A DNA stretch of 64,000 nucleotides from Sulfitobacter sp. JL08 (GTDB lineage: Bacteria; Pseudomonadota; Alphaproteobacteria; Rhodobacterales; Rhodobacteraceae). A program made the position numbers and the translations under genes. This document shows, in pieces, positions 49,274 to 57,456 of the stretch. The notes under the pieces are model-generated. The model worked only from the letters and a program-made list of their open reading frames with translations, did no database searches and was not told the origin of the DNA. The DNA lies in assembly GCF_003352045.1 (NCBI RefSeq), contig NZ_CP025815.1, forward strand, positions 3,906,001-3,970,000. Direction: 5' to 3'. Position 1 is the first letter of the stretch, and every line of letters begins with the position of its first letter.

Positions 49274-49927
49274 CTACTTGCTGCGCCAGCTGTCAAACCA
49301 GCGCCGGATACGCCCGCGCCGTTCGTCCACCGCATCGCCGGCGGCCTCCCAACTGTCTGAAATTTCTTCCAGCGTCGGATCGATCCGGCGTTGGCGGAAC
49401 CGCCGCCAGCGTACCCAGATACCATAGACCAGTGCGGCCAGCAGCGTCAGGATAATGATATTCAGCCAAGGCAGGCCCAGTTGGTGATCCGGGCCCGTGG
49501 CCGGTTTGACACCCAGCGCATTGGGATAGATCGACAGGAATTCGTTGCGCCAGCCGTAATGCCGGATCACAGCCCATTGCGCGCCACCGGCCGTTGTCTT
49601 GGATTCCAGATCGGATGCTTCGGCCTGCAGGTTCGAGGTGTCGAATTTGAAGAACGGCGGCCAGCCCCAACCGGTATCTTCGTTGCGGTAGATGATCGGC
49701 TTGCCGTTGTCCTTGAACGCCTGAATGAAGAAAACATCGCGGTTCGTGAGGTTCGGGTTGTCGCCGGTTTGCGCATGCGACCAGAAGATCGAATTCTCGC
49801 CGAAATCGATGCGTTCCAGATAGGTATCTGTAATCCGCACCACGTCGCGTTGCGGCAGCGTATAATGCAGGAAACTGCCGATGAAGACCCAGACAGCAAT
49901 GATCAAAGCCCACTTGATGTATTTCAT
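49274..49927 (-). CDS. DUF1523 family membrane protein
   Basis: A 217-residue protein with an N-terminal membrane segment (about 5-22, KWALIIAVWVFIGSFL) and a second one near 150-170 (WLNIIILTLLAALVYGIWV). A periplasmic domain of about 125 residues lies between them (LPQRDVVRITDTYLERID, NRDVFFIQAFKDNGKP). The C-terminal 45 residues are basic and cytoplasmic. This is the DUF1523 family; no function is known. Last gene of a seven-gene operon. Confidence 0.87.
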   Translation of the reverse strand: MKYIKWALIIAVWVFIGSFLHYTLPQRDVVRITDTYLERIDFGENSIFWSHAQTGDNPNLTNRDVFFIQAFKDNGKPIIYRNEDTGWGWPPFFKFDTSNLQAEASDLESKTTAGGAQWAVIRHYGWRNEFLSIYPNALGVKPATGPDHQLGLPWLNIIILTLLAALVYGIWVRWRRFRQRRIDPTLEEISDSWEAAGDAVDERRGRIRRWFDSWRSK

Positions 49928-49939
49928 TTCGCCCGTCCC

Positions 49940-50206
49940 CTAGTGGAAATTGGTCAGATAGATGATGATCGACACCACGACAACCGGCACAACGTAAACC
50001 CCCAGGATTAGTTTGCGCCGCAGCGATCCGTCATAGTCTTCCAGTCCCTGTTGCACCCATGCGTCCTTGTCGCCTTCCATGCCTTCTTCGTCCCATTCGC
50101 GCTGCAGCTTTCCCTTGCGCACCGCGCGCGAATAAAACGACAGGGCAACGTAGATGATGGTCAGAACCACAAATCCGATGACAAGCAAACGACCCAGTGC
50201 AAACAT
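49940..50206 (-). CDS. Small two-TM membrane protein of unknown function
   Basis: An 88-residue protein with two hydrophobic segments (about 3-24 and 67-86) joined by a charged cytoplasmic stretch (KGKLQREWDEEGMEGDKDAW). No family is recognised. Gaps to its neighbours are 2 bases upstream (DUF6638 stop at 50209) and 12 bases downstream. It is probably a membrane partner of the operon products. Confidence 0.8.
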   Translation of the reverse strand: MFALGRLLVIGFVVLTIIYVALSFYSRAVRKGKLQREWDEEGMEGDKDAWVQQGLEDYDGSLRRKLILGVYVVPVVVVSIIIYLTNFH

Positions 50207-50208
50207 GG

Positions 50209-51555
50209 CTACCCCTTCCTGACCGCGCCCCAGGGTCCGACACGATCAATCAGATCGCGGGGATCGGGGGCTGCAGGTTCTTCCATCGGCGCATCATGCC
50301 CGAACAACGCGCGGCGCGCACCTGCCTTGTCTACCTGATATTCCCGGTCCAGAAAATCAACCACATAGGATTTCTTGGCCTCGCTCCAGCCCTGATAACG
50401 CTGATAGAACGCATCCTTGTGGCAGATGAACAACTGGCGGATATCCTTTGGGGTCAGTTCGGCAAGCAGCATGTTCACCAGATCACGGTCGGGTGTATCG
50501 GCAGCGCGCAGCGTATAGAAATAGGCCGGGTGGTCAGACGCGATCCGCGGCCATGGACCGCCATCTTCGGCCCAGCGCAGCAGCGCGGACAGGGCGTGGA
50601 ATTCGGGCGGCAGACCGGCGGCGTTTTCGCGCGCCAGCCGCCTGATATCACGCCGCGTCGCCCCCTTCAGATCAATGCCGCTTTGGGTTGCGGCATCCAC
50701 CACGATGAAATCAATCTTTTGCCGCAGGATAGCGGCGGCATCGATGCCACGCGCCTTGACGATGGGTTCGACCAGCCCGTTGAATTCGAAAAACCGCGCG
50801 ATCCTGTTGGGTTCGGAAAAATCCAGCACATACTGGATCGGCAATTCGCCCAGCGGCGCCTTGGGCCCAACCGATATCAGCGCCGGATGTTCGACCCCGC
50901 GAAACAGGTAGAGCCCGCCGAAATGTGCGGTCCAGAAATTATCCTGTTCGAATTTCATGTGTCTGAGCTTGACCGGATTGCGCGTCACATCGCCGGTGCG
51001 TTTGGCCAATGTGATCATGTCCGCGATCAGCACATCATCAAACCAGCCGTCCTCGGCGGTTTTGAACCGGTCCACCATATCGCCAAGCGCCTTGGCATCG
51101 CGCACCGTGCCGGTTGTGGTATCGGCCTCGACGGTGACGCTGCGGATATCGAACAGACGTTTGGGCGAAGACACATCATAGACCGAATTCACCAGCTCCC
51201 CCGCCACGGCATCCCGGGCCGTCAGTGCAAATAACTGCGCCTCGTTTTCAGTGATGAACTGGCGCAATATCCCGCGCGAGGTTGAAAATTTCGTATTCAG
51301 CAGCGGCGCGCGTTTCTGATCGGTCGTCAGCAGAATGAACTGCCGGTTCACCCCGGCATGGTTCAGATACAGATGGTCGTTCAGCTCGTCCCCGATCTCG
51401 GGCGAATAGCCGGAAATGTCGATGTGGAAATCGGACAGCTGCGTAGTCTTGCCTGTCAGATGCTTGAGCGCACGGTTATACCGGTCCACCAGCGCGGGCG
51501 AGGCAACCTCGATCAGGTTACCGAACATCAGGCCACGTTGGATAAGCCGTTTCAT
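50209..51555 (-). CDS. DUF6638 family protein
   Basis: A 448-residue soluble protein with no signal peptide or membrane segment. It opens MKRLIQRGLMFGNLIEVAS. FIVVDAATQSGIDLKGATRRDIRRLAREN is part of the central region, and VVDFLDREYQVDKAGARR lies near the end. It belongs to the family I recall as DUF6638, with no known reaction. Its start overlaps the stop of the HEPN-motif gene by four bases (ATGA), so that gene is coupled to it. It lies in the AAA ATPase operon. Confidence 0.8.
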   Translation of the reverse strand: MKRLIQRGLMFGNLIEVASPALVDRYNRALKHLTGKTTQLSDFHIDISGYSPEIGDELNDHLYLNHAGVNRQFILLTTDQKRAPLLNTKFSTSRGILRQFITENEAQLFALTARDAVAGELVNSVYDVSSPKRLFDIRSVTVEADTTTGTVRDAKALGDMVDRFKTAEDGWFDDVLIADMITLAKRTGDVTRNPVKLRHMKFEQDNFWTAHFGGLYLFRGVEHPALISVGPKAPLGELPIQYVLDFSEPNRIARFFEFNGLVEPIVKARGIDAAAILRQKIDFIVVDAATQSGIDLKGATRRDIRRLARENAAGLPPEFHALSALLRWAEDGGPWPRIASDHPAYFYTLRAADTPDRDLVNMLLAELTPKDIRQLFICHKDAFYQRYQGWSEAKKSYVVDFLDREYQVDKAGARRALFGHDAPMEEPAAPDPRDLIDRVGPWGAVRKG

Positions 51556-52574
51556 AGGGATGAACCCCTCTTCTCTTCAAACCGAAGGACGAGCATTTTT
51601 ATCCATGACATTGCACCTTCGATTGCCCAAGAAGTTTGAAACACTGTGAGTTGCGGCATCGGTTCGCTTCCGGGGCCGTGACCAAGCTGGTTCCGAACCT
51701 TTGAAAAATAAGCCTTGAGTAACTCCTTTTCCCAAACCTCCAAGAAAACCAGATCTTTCTTTGATAAGTTGTCAATGAAACTGTGAGCTCCATTTTCTTT
51801 CCCATGGGTCGCACATAGCTCGCCTGAAATGATTTTGAGTGTACTTTCGAGCGCTTTGGCCGCAAAAAATGCTGGATCTTTTCCTCCATTGTCCCTCTGA
51901 TCAACCGCTTCTTTCATGTCCAAATCAACATTTTGCCAGATTGGTTCAGAAACTAGACTCCAAAATGGTTGTTCGATTTCGTGTGAGACTAATTGATCAG
52001 CCTCTATTTGAAAAAAGCCGTTGTGATAGTGCAAAGGAAAGTTTGCAGCGCGAAATCTGGAGTTAACTTCGGCGGCAGCGTCTTCATATTTTTGAATTTC
52101 TAGTTGGTAAGCCTTAGAGACCATATCCGCGACTGGGCCGCCTATTTTCACAGTATCACGCATTGCCTCTGCACGCTCATACTTCTGTCGCAAACCGACC
52201 TCGATTAGACCGAGCCTTTCCTTTAGGTATTGATCAATATCAGCATCCAATGCTTTTTGCGCGGAATACCAGTTTCTACAAATTTCTATGTACGGCCTTT
52301 GCCTGCTTTCGGTCCGCCTGTATTCTCCGAGGCCGACGTCGGTCTGATAATAAGCATCGGACAACCAACGAGCACCTAGCTCATTGGCAAGCCTTTTATG
52401 AACTTCCGCCCAAAAACTGGCACTCGATTCTTGTTCTTTACCTACTTCTCCCCAGTAGGGGTGGAAATCTTCAAGTATAGTAAAGCACTGATGTAGCGTT
52501 CTTTTTTCTCGCCGAAGCAAACTCCTAAACAGTGCTGTCTCTTCGTATCTTGTGAAAAACACATCTGTAAGCAT
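51552..52574 (-). CDS. HEPN-motif (Abi-like) protein, low G+C, inside the ATPase operon
   Basis: A 340-residue protein of mainly helical prediction. The C-terminal ~100 residues hold AKALESTLKIISGEL (239-253) and VRNQLGHGPG (293-302), so Arg294-x4-His299, the RNxxxH motif of HEPN ribonucleases. The same two-block pattern occurs in abortive-infection-like proteins of the AbiJ/STM4504/DUF7014 type. The N-terminal 200 residues are not recognised. Base composition is clearly different: bases 51721-51780 contain 21 G/C of 60, while 53521-53580 in the ATPase gene contain 35 of 60. It is therefore probably acquired, yet it fits the operon with a four-base overlap and a six-base gap. Confidence 0.72.
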   Translation of the reverse strand: MLTDVFFTRYEETALFRSLLRREKRTLHQCFTILEDFHPYWGEVGKEQESSASFWAEVHKRLANELGARWLSDAYYQTDVGLGEYRRTESRQRPYIEICRNWYSAQKALDADIDQYLKERLGLIEVGLRQKYERAEAMRDTVKIGGPVADMVSKAYQLEIQKYEDAAAEVNSRFRAANFPLHYHNGFFQIEADQLVSHEIEQPFWSLVSEPIWQNVDLDMKEAVDQRDNGGKDPAFFAAKALESTLKIISGELCATHGKENGAHSFIDNLSKKDLVFLEVWEKELLKAYFSKVRNQLGHGPGSEPMPQLTVFQTSWAIEGAMSWIKMLVLRFEEKRGSSL

Positions 52575-52580
52575 GAAGCT

Positions 52581-54512
52581 CTATTTCCCTTCCAGATACC
52601 GCTTCTTCGCCGCTTCGGTCCGCTCGTATTCGCGCACCATGTTGTCAATCGCCACCTCGTCGGATTTATCCGCATAGCGGAATTCTGAATCCGCGTAGCG
52701 GTTGATTTCCTGTATCACCATCTCAACCGTGATCGGCTGGCGCAGTTCCTTGATCATGTTCATTTTCGTGTCGTAATCCTGAAACAGGAACAGATCGGGG
52801 TTTTCCATCCACTCGTCGGGCAGTTCGAAATCCATTGCCCGCACCTTGACCGCGTCTGTGATGTTCTTGATCGCGCGGCCGGTAAAACGGTCATCCGCCT
52901 CCTGAATGCCTTTCAGATAGGTGCCCAGCTTGGCAATCGTATCCAGCGCGCCGATGTCGCCTCTGACCTGTTCATAGACCCGCAACAACCCGTCCTCGTG
53001 CGGTCGCGCATGCGATGCGAAAGAGGCGGCGACCGCCTTCTTGATCTCTTGCGCGGCATAGGCATCGTGATCGCCCAGCGGAATGTCGTGGTTCTTGCCC
53101 ATCAGCAGATACAGGATGTCGATATAATCCTCGCGCGTGATCGGACCATCAACCAGAAACCGCGCGCCGGCGCGCTGGCGCAGCGCATCATCGACATTTT
53201 CGGGATAGTTCGAAAACATCCCGAACGTACAGTTGCCGCGCACCACCGTATTGGCCCCGGCAAAGCTTTCCATCAGCACGGCCGTAATCTCAAGCTGGCC
53301 GGCGCTGGACTGGCGATCACCGCGTTTGCCTGCAAGCGTGTCGATATCATCGATTGTGCCGAACCCGATTACCGACGGGTCGATGATCGTGTCGATGAAC
53401 GCCTTGGCGTTCTGCCCCGATTTGCCCTGATAGCTGTCGATATTGCCCGTGCTCAGATTCTGGTAGCGGAACGGATAGCCTGCAATCTGGCAATAGTCGT
53501 TGATCATGCCCGCCATCATCTGGATCAGGGTCGTCTTGCCCGTGCCCGGCTTGCCATCCCCCATGAAGGTAAAGATGAACCCGCCCAGTTCGGCAAACGG
53601 GTTCAGGCGCCTGTCAAAATCATAGGCCATCAGCATCTTGGCCAGCTTCATCGCCTGATACTTGGCAATATGGTTGCCCACCACCTCGTTCGGTTTCTTG
53701 AACGTCATCGTCAGGGTGGTCGATTTTGCCTTGGAACTGGGGGAAAATCCGCGGATCGTCAGATCATCCGCCGCCACGTGCCACGCGGCGCCGTTGAACG
53801 GCTCCAGCCGCCCGGCGGTCTGGGCGCGCAACTTAACCTTTTCCATCAGCTGTTCGGCAAAGGCCGCCACCGTCGCCACAAGGCGCGCATCGTCACCGGC
53901 ATGTGCGCCGATGTCCTGATCCAGTTCCCACAGCGCGCCATGCAGCGCCAGTTGCCCGTTGTCAGTCAGTATTTCTTCAACCTCACCGACCTCGACCGTG
54001 ACTTCGGACAGGTGCGGCGACAACAGATAGGCCGTGGCGTTGCCAAACACATAAAGCGTGATCAGTGCCTCGGCCGCCAGCAATTCGGAAAACTCGGTCT
54101 TGCGCGCGGCCGCCAGTGACCCCTGCAAATTCGCCCGTTTCAGATCGCCCAGCCCGGTTTGCGCACCGTACTGATCCGCCACCGCCAGCGCGATCGACAC
54201 CGCGCGCCGCAGCACGTTCATCACCGTCGCCTGCAACGGCGATGTCAGCGCATCCCCGCCATCCGCAGCCTCGATCCGCGCCAGCAGTTGCACCCCTTCG
54301 CTGCGCGCCGTCGACCGCGTGACAAGGCCGGGTGTGGTGGTGCGAAACCGCCGCCGGGATCCGATCCCGCTGGATTTTTCCGGTGTCTCGTCCGAGTCTG
54401 CCACCCCGATCCGGGGCGTGTGGTCAAACCCTTCCAGCATGGCCGTAACAGCAGGGTAATGCCCCACAATATCGTCTTCGCGCAGTTCCATCTGGTCCGA
54501 GGTCAGGCTCAT
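52581..54512 (-). CDS. AAA family ATPase of unknown role
   Basis: A 643-residue protein. ATG 54512 is preferred; the frame is open 12 codons further. Residues 1-290 are a region without known domain. The ATPase core follows: Walker A GDGKPGTGKTT (318-328), Walker B region VIGFGTIDDIDTLAG (381-394), a sensor-1-like CTFGMFSNYPENVDDALRQR (428-447) and the R-x-GAR finger-like stretch (445-451). The C-terminal part (about 460-643) is helical. It resembles AAA proteins of the MoxR/Vps4-like style, but no closer family is recognised. Central gene of the operon. Confidence 0.85.
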   Translation of the reverse strand: MSLTSDQMELREDDIVGHYPAVTAMLEGFDHTPRIGVADSDETPEKSSGIGSRRRFRTTTPGLVTRSTARSEGVQLLARIEAADGGDALTSPLQATVMNVLRRAVSIALAVADQYGAQTGLGDLKRANLQGSLAAARKTEFSELLAAEALITLYVFGNATAYLLSPHLSEVTVEVGEVEEILTDNGQLALHGALWELDQDIGAHAGDDARLVATVAAFAEQLMEKVKLRAQTAGRLEPFNGAAWHVAADDLTIRGFSPSSKAKSTTLTMTFKKPNEVVGNHIAKYQAMKLAKMLMAYDFDRRLNPFAELGGFIFTFMGDGKPGTGKTTLIQMMAGMINDYCQIAGYPFRYQNLSTGNIDSYQGKSGQNAKAFIDTIIDPSVIGFGTIDDIDTLAGKRGDRQSSAGQLEITAVLMESFAGANTVVRGNCTFGMFSNYPENVDDALRQRAGARFLVDGPITREDYIDILYLLMGKNHDIPLGDHDAYAAQEIKKAVAASFASHARPHEDGLLRVYEQVRGDIGALDTIAKLGTYLKGIQEADDRFTGRAIKNITDAVKVRAMDFELPDEWMENPDLFLFQDYDTKMNMIKELRQPITVEMVIQEINRYADSEFRYADKSDEVAIDNMVREYERTEAAKKRYLEGK

Positions 54513-54546
54513 ATCTTCACTTTCCCAAAATACTCCCGCCGGAGGC
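54513..54546. repeat. Dispersed intergenic repeat, copy 3 (inside the operon)
   Basis: Contains TCACTTTCCCAAAATACTCC then CGCCGGAGGC, related to the copies at 30921-30960 and 46293-46328. It fills the 39-base gap between the 377-residue protein gene stop (54552) and the ATPase start (54512). On the minus strand it places GGGAAAGTGAAG just before the ATG, so it may supply the ribosome-binding site. Confidence 0.6.
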
Positions 54547-54551
54547 ATCCG

Positions 54552-55685
54552 TCATCGATAGGACAGAACACGCCCCTGCGGACTCACTACAAATTTCCGC
54601 ACACTGGCAAAGCCGGGCGGGTTCTTTTCTTCCAGAACCTGATAGGGGCGCTGGGGCAGGATGATGCTGCGCTCGGTGCGGGTGGCACCGGTGTCCACAC
54701 CGCGCCCGGCAAACGGATCAAGGGCAAAAACCTGCCGCTCCACCTTTGAAAACCAGCCGGCACGCTCTTCGATCACCCGCTCGCTTTCCAGATCTTCGGT
54801 GGTCCAGACTAGCGCCCAGTCCTGCCCTTCAGGTGATTTTGCCTCGGCCAGAACCTCGCGCAGCGGACCCGATTGTGCGGTATACGCATGCGAATACATC
54901 GGGCCGATATGGAACCGGCGCAGCCGCTTTGGATGCAGATCATCAAAATCTCGGTCAAACCCCTGTGCGATGGTCAACAGTTTCAGCCCGCCCAGGCTTT
55001 GCGCCATCAGATGCGCCTGCGCCTCGGGCCAGCGGTTCTGATCCTTGGGCAAGGCGGTCTTGCCGGTGTCCTCGACCTCCATCAGATAGATTGTCGGCAG
55101 GTTGATCTGGCTGTCATAGACGGCCCAGTGCAGCAGAAACCTGCGCCGCTGTTCCGACAGATTGCCCGTCCACACGGCCTGCGGATCGTTCTGCGCCCAG
55201 AACAGGTGCCCGCGCAGCAATTCTTCGTAGTAGAGCCGTTGGGACAGTGCGAATTGCAGTTTGGTCGGCAATTCCAGATCGCCGATGATCTGCCGCACCA
55301 TCTGGTCTTTCAGCGCCTCTGTGGACGGCATATTGTCCAGATGCCGCGCGGCCTGTTGCGCGTCATTGGCCATAGTCAGCAATTCGGCCGCCACCGGAAA
55401 TCCGCTTTCATGCGCGTCCATCGCCAGACTGCCGAAAAACCGCCCCGTATCCCGCCCCACCAGCAGATATTTCAGGCTAAGCGCGCGAAACGTATAAGAC
55501 AGCGCCGCGCCATAACGCGTCAAAACCTTGACCTCGTCCTTGCTCAGGCTGCCTTCGGCTTCCATCACCCCGGCCACGCGGGTCATGTGGCCGATGATCG
55601 ACTCAAACTTCTTGAAGTACCGTCGCGAGGCAAAAGGATCGGTCAGCCCGACATGGTCGCGATCCGGTGTGACAGGATCTGTCAT
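54552..55685 (-). CDS. Conserved protein of unknown function in the ATPase operon
   Basis: A 377-residue soluble protein. It opens MTDPVTPDRDHVGLTDPFAS, then has a helical N-terminal half (EAEGSLSKDEVKVLTRYGAAL) and a beta-rich C-terminal half. No signal peptide, membrane segment or known motif is visible. No family is recognised. It abuts the coiled-coil gene with no gap (start at 55685, stop of the neighbour at 55686). Confidence 0.75.
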   Translation of the reverse strand: MTDPVTPDRDHVGLTDPFASRRYFKKFESIIGHMTRVAGVMEAEGSLSKDEVKVLTRYGAALSYTFRALSLKYLLVGRDTGRFFGSLAMDAHESGFPVAAELLTMANDAQQAARHLDNMPSTEALKDQMVRQIIGDLELPTKLQFALSQRLYYEELLRGHLFWAQNDPQAVWTGNLSEQRRRFLLHWAVYDSQINLPTIYLMEVEDTGKTALPKDQNRWPEAQAHLMAQSLGGLKLLTIAQGFDRDFDDLHPKRLRRFHIGPMYSHAYTAQSGPLREVLAEAKSPEGQDWALVWTTEDLESERVIEERAGWFSKVERQVFALDPFAGRGVDTGATRTERSIILPQRPYQVLEEKNPPGFASVRKFVVSPQGRVLSYR

Positions 55686-56762
55686 CTATCCGCCGTAAAG
55701 GTTCTTGTCGTGCTTCTCGATGATCTTCCCAAAGCGGCGGGCAAAGCGTTCGTCGGCCTTGGCCTTGGCTTCCAGAACCTCGCGGGCAAACACCATGTGG
55801 TCTTCATGCGCTTCCATCATGTCGGCCATGCGCTTGTTGGTGGCTGTCCCGATCGAGGCCATGGCGGTTTGCGCCTCCTGATCCGTCTGCACGCCAATTT
55901 CGTTGATCCGGTGGGCAACGTCCTGTTGCTGAGCGGTTTTCAACGATTTCGACAGGGCATCATACAGCACCACGCGCTGTTTTGTGTCGGTTTGCAGCTT
56001 GTTGATCAAAACCATTTGCGTTGCCGCCTGGTTTTGCAGCGAATCAATCCAGGTCTTGCCCTTTTCGATATAGCGTTCCAGCGTCTGCGATTTCGCCAGC
56101 TTGACCTGTTCGTCCTGCACCATGGCATTGTATTTCGTGTTCAGCGCGGCCAGTTCGGTTTCCAGTTTGGTGCGCGCGGCGGCATCCTGTTCGACCGCGA
56201 TCTTGTTTTCCAGCGCGATGATCTTGGGGTCCATTGCCAGAATTTCGGCGCGTGTGGCTTCCAGTTCGCCGACCGTCAGTTCGCGTTCATCCAGCGTTTC
56301 GGACAGGTTGCCCTCGACCTTGGTGCGCTGCTCTTCCAGCATCCGCAACTGGCCTTCCAGCAATTGCACGATCACATCGGATTTGCCGATCAGATCCTGC
56401 AATTTGTCGTCAATCGAAGCGGTGCGCATCCGTTCCTGCCGCATGCTGTCGGATTTGCCCTTTGAAAACACGCCGACAAAGCTTTCCCAGCCTGTCTTGT
56501 TGCGCATTTCGTCAAAATCCTTGGAAAAGGCCGCTGTCACATCATCCAGCCCCATGATCAGTTCGGCGATATTGGCGTTCATCACATCCGTATGCGCGTG
56601 CACATCGTCCAGCGTGGCGTTTTCGATGTCGATCATCGCATCATCGCCGGATTTCATCTTGGCCCGCGCAGTTTCGATCCGGCCGGTCAGTTCGGCGATT
56701 TTTGCCTGTGCCTCGGCCACCTGGGCCTGGGATTCTTTCACCTGTGCGTCAAAATTGGCCAT
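55686..56762 (-). CDS. Long coiled-coil protein, possibly TelA-like, first gene of the ATPase operon
   Basis: A 358-residue soluble protein, almost entirely alpha-helical. Heptad-rich stretches run over residues about 1-35 (AQVAEAQAKIAELTGRIETA) and about 150-220 (GELEATRAEILAMDPKIIAL). The central WIDSLQNQAATQMVLINKLQ and the overall layout distantly recall toxic-anion-resistance TelA/KlaA proteins, but this is a weak impression. It could bind membrane or act as scaffold for the ATPase, which is inference. Its promoter region holds an inverted repeat (56801-56833). Confidence 0.75.
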   Translation of the reverse strand: MANFDAQVKESQAQVAEAQAKIAELTGRIETARAKMKSGDDAMIDIENATLDDVHAHTDVMNANIAELIMGLDDVTAAFSKDFDEMRNKTGWESFVGVFSKGKSDSMRQERMRTASIDDKLQDLIGKSDVIVQLLEGQLRMLEEQRTKVEGNLSETLDERELTVGELEATRAEILAMDPKIIALENKIAVEQDAAARTKLETELAALNTKYNAMVQDEQVKLAKSQTLERYIEKGKTWIDSLQNQAATQMVLINKLQTDTKQRVVLYDALSKSLKTAQQQDVAHRINEIGVQTDQEAQTAMASIGTATNKRMADMMEAHEDHMVFAREVLEAKAKADERFARRFGKIIEKHDKNLYGG

Positions 56763-56800
56763 GAAACGTTCCTTTTTCCAACCTGTTACCCTTGATATAA

Positions 56801-56833
56801 GGAATGTTACGTGGATTTACATCAAAACATTCC
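56801..56833. promoter_or_regulatory. Inverted repeat upstream of the ATPase operon
   Basis: GGAATGTT (56801-56808) and AACATTCC (56826-56833) are a perfect 8-bp inverted pair separated by 17 bases, 39 bases upstream of the coiled-coil gene start. The position fits an operator or activator site. It could also serve the divergent cupin gene (56948). Confidence 0.45.
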
Positions 56834-56947
56834 GAACTGTCGGATAAAACTGTCGCAAATCATCGCTTCAATTGAAAGAGCGCGCGTTGCAGCCGTACTG
56901 CAATGGCGTATATCATTGGTCTGATCTTCTAACCACGGTGGCCCTGC

Positions 56948-57289
56948 ATGACCCTGAATATGTTTCCCGTAACGCCGCACGGCGATCCAGAATACGACGC
57001 CCCCGCGCCCGAAAAGCTGATTTCAGGCGATCCCAAATTCACCACGTGGAACCTTGAAGAGCGCGACGGGCTTTACTGTGGCATCTGGCAATCCACGCCG
57101 GGCAAATGGCGCATGTCCTATGACGAATGGGAATATTGCCGCATCCTGTCGGGCACATCCGTCGTCACAGAAGACGGCGGCGCACCGATCACAGTGACAG
57201 CGGGCGACAGTTTCATTCTGCGCCCCGGCTTTTCTGGCACGTGGGAGGTTCTGGAAACCACCACCAAGGATTACGTCATCCGGCTCTGA
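56948..57289 (+). CDS. Cupin domain protein (Cupin_3 / DUF861 type)
   Basis: A 113-residue single-cupin protein. The DUF861 signature is seen in CGIWQSTPGKWRMSYDEWEYCRILSG and TAGDSFILRPGFSGTWEV, as in (S)-ureidoglycine aminohydrolase-like and other small cupins. The usual metal-binding histidines are largely missing, so it may bind a ligand without metal. No function is assigned. It is divergent from the coiled-coil gene. Confidence 0.85.
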   Translation: MTLNMFPVTPHGDPEYDAPAPEKLISGDPKFTTWNLEERDGLYCGIWQSTPGKWRMSYDEWEYCRILSGTSVVTEDGGAPITVTAGDSFILRPGFSGTWEVLETTTKDYVIRL

Positions 57290-57456
57290 CCGCTTCTTTT
57301 TGGCCCGAATACGGACTCCCGCAGGCCCGATAAAGGCGCTGCGTTTGCGGCGCGGGCGTACACCCGCGGGTTTCGCATTCGCCTGCACGTGGCTCTGGAC
57401 AAATGCCCTGCGACTTGCTTTGGGTGCTGCAACACCAAACATGAAGGGAGCGCGCG

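Noticed and set aside
52998-54119. A 373-residue plus-strand open frame
   Set aside because: Antisense to the AAA ATPase, with no supporting start or domain.
54873-56465. A 530-residue plus-strand open frame
   Set aside because: It runs antisense across two operon genes that have good starts and protein-like sequence, has no ribosome-binding site, and its translation shows no domain. High G+C coding DNA often leaves long antisense frames open.
49274-56762. A complete defence system such as BREX, DISARM or Zorya
   Set aside because: No methyltransferase, helicase, PglZ, MotA/MotB-like or nuclease components accompany the ATPase. Only the HEPN-motif gene points to defence.
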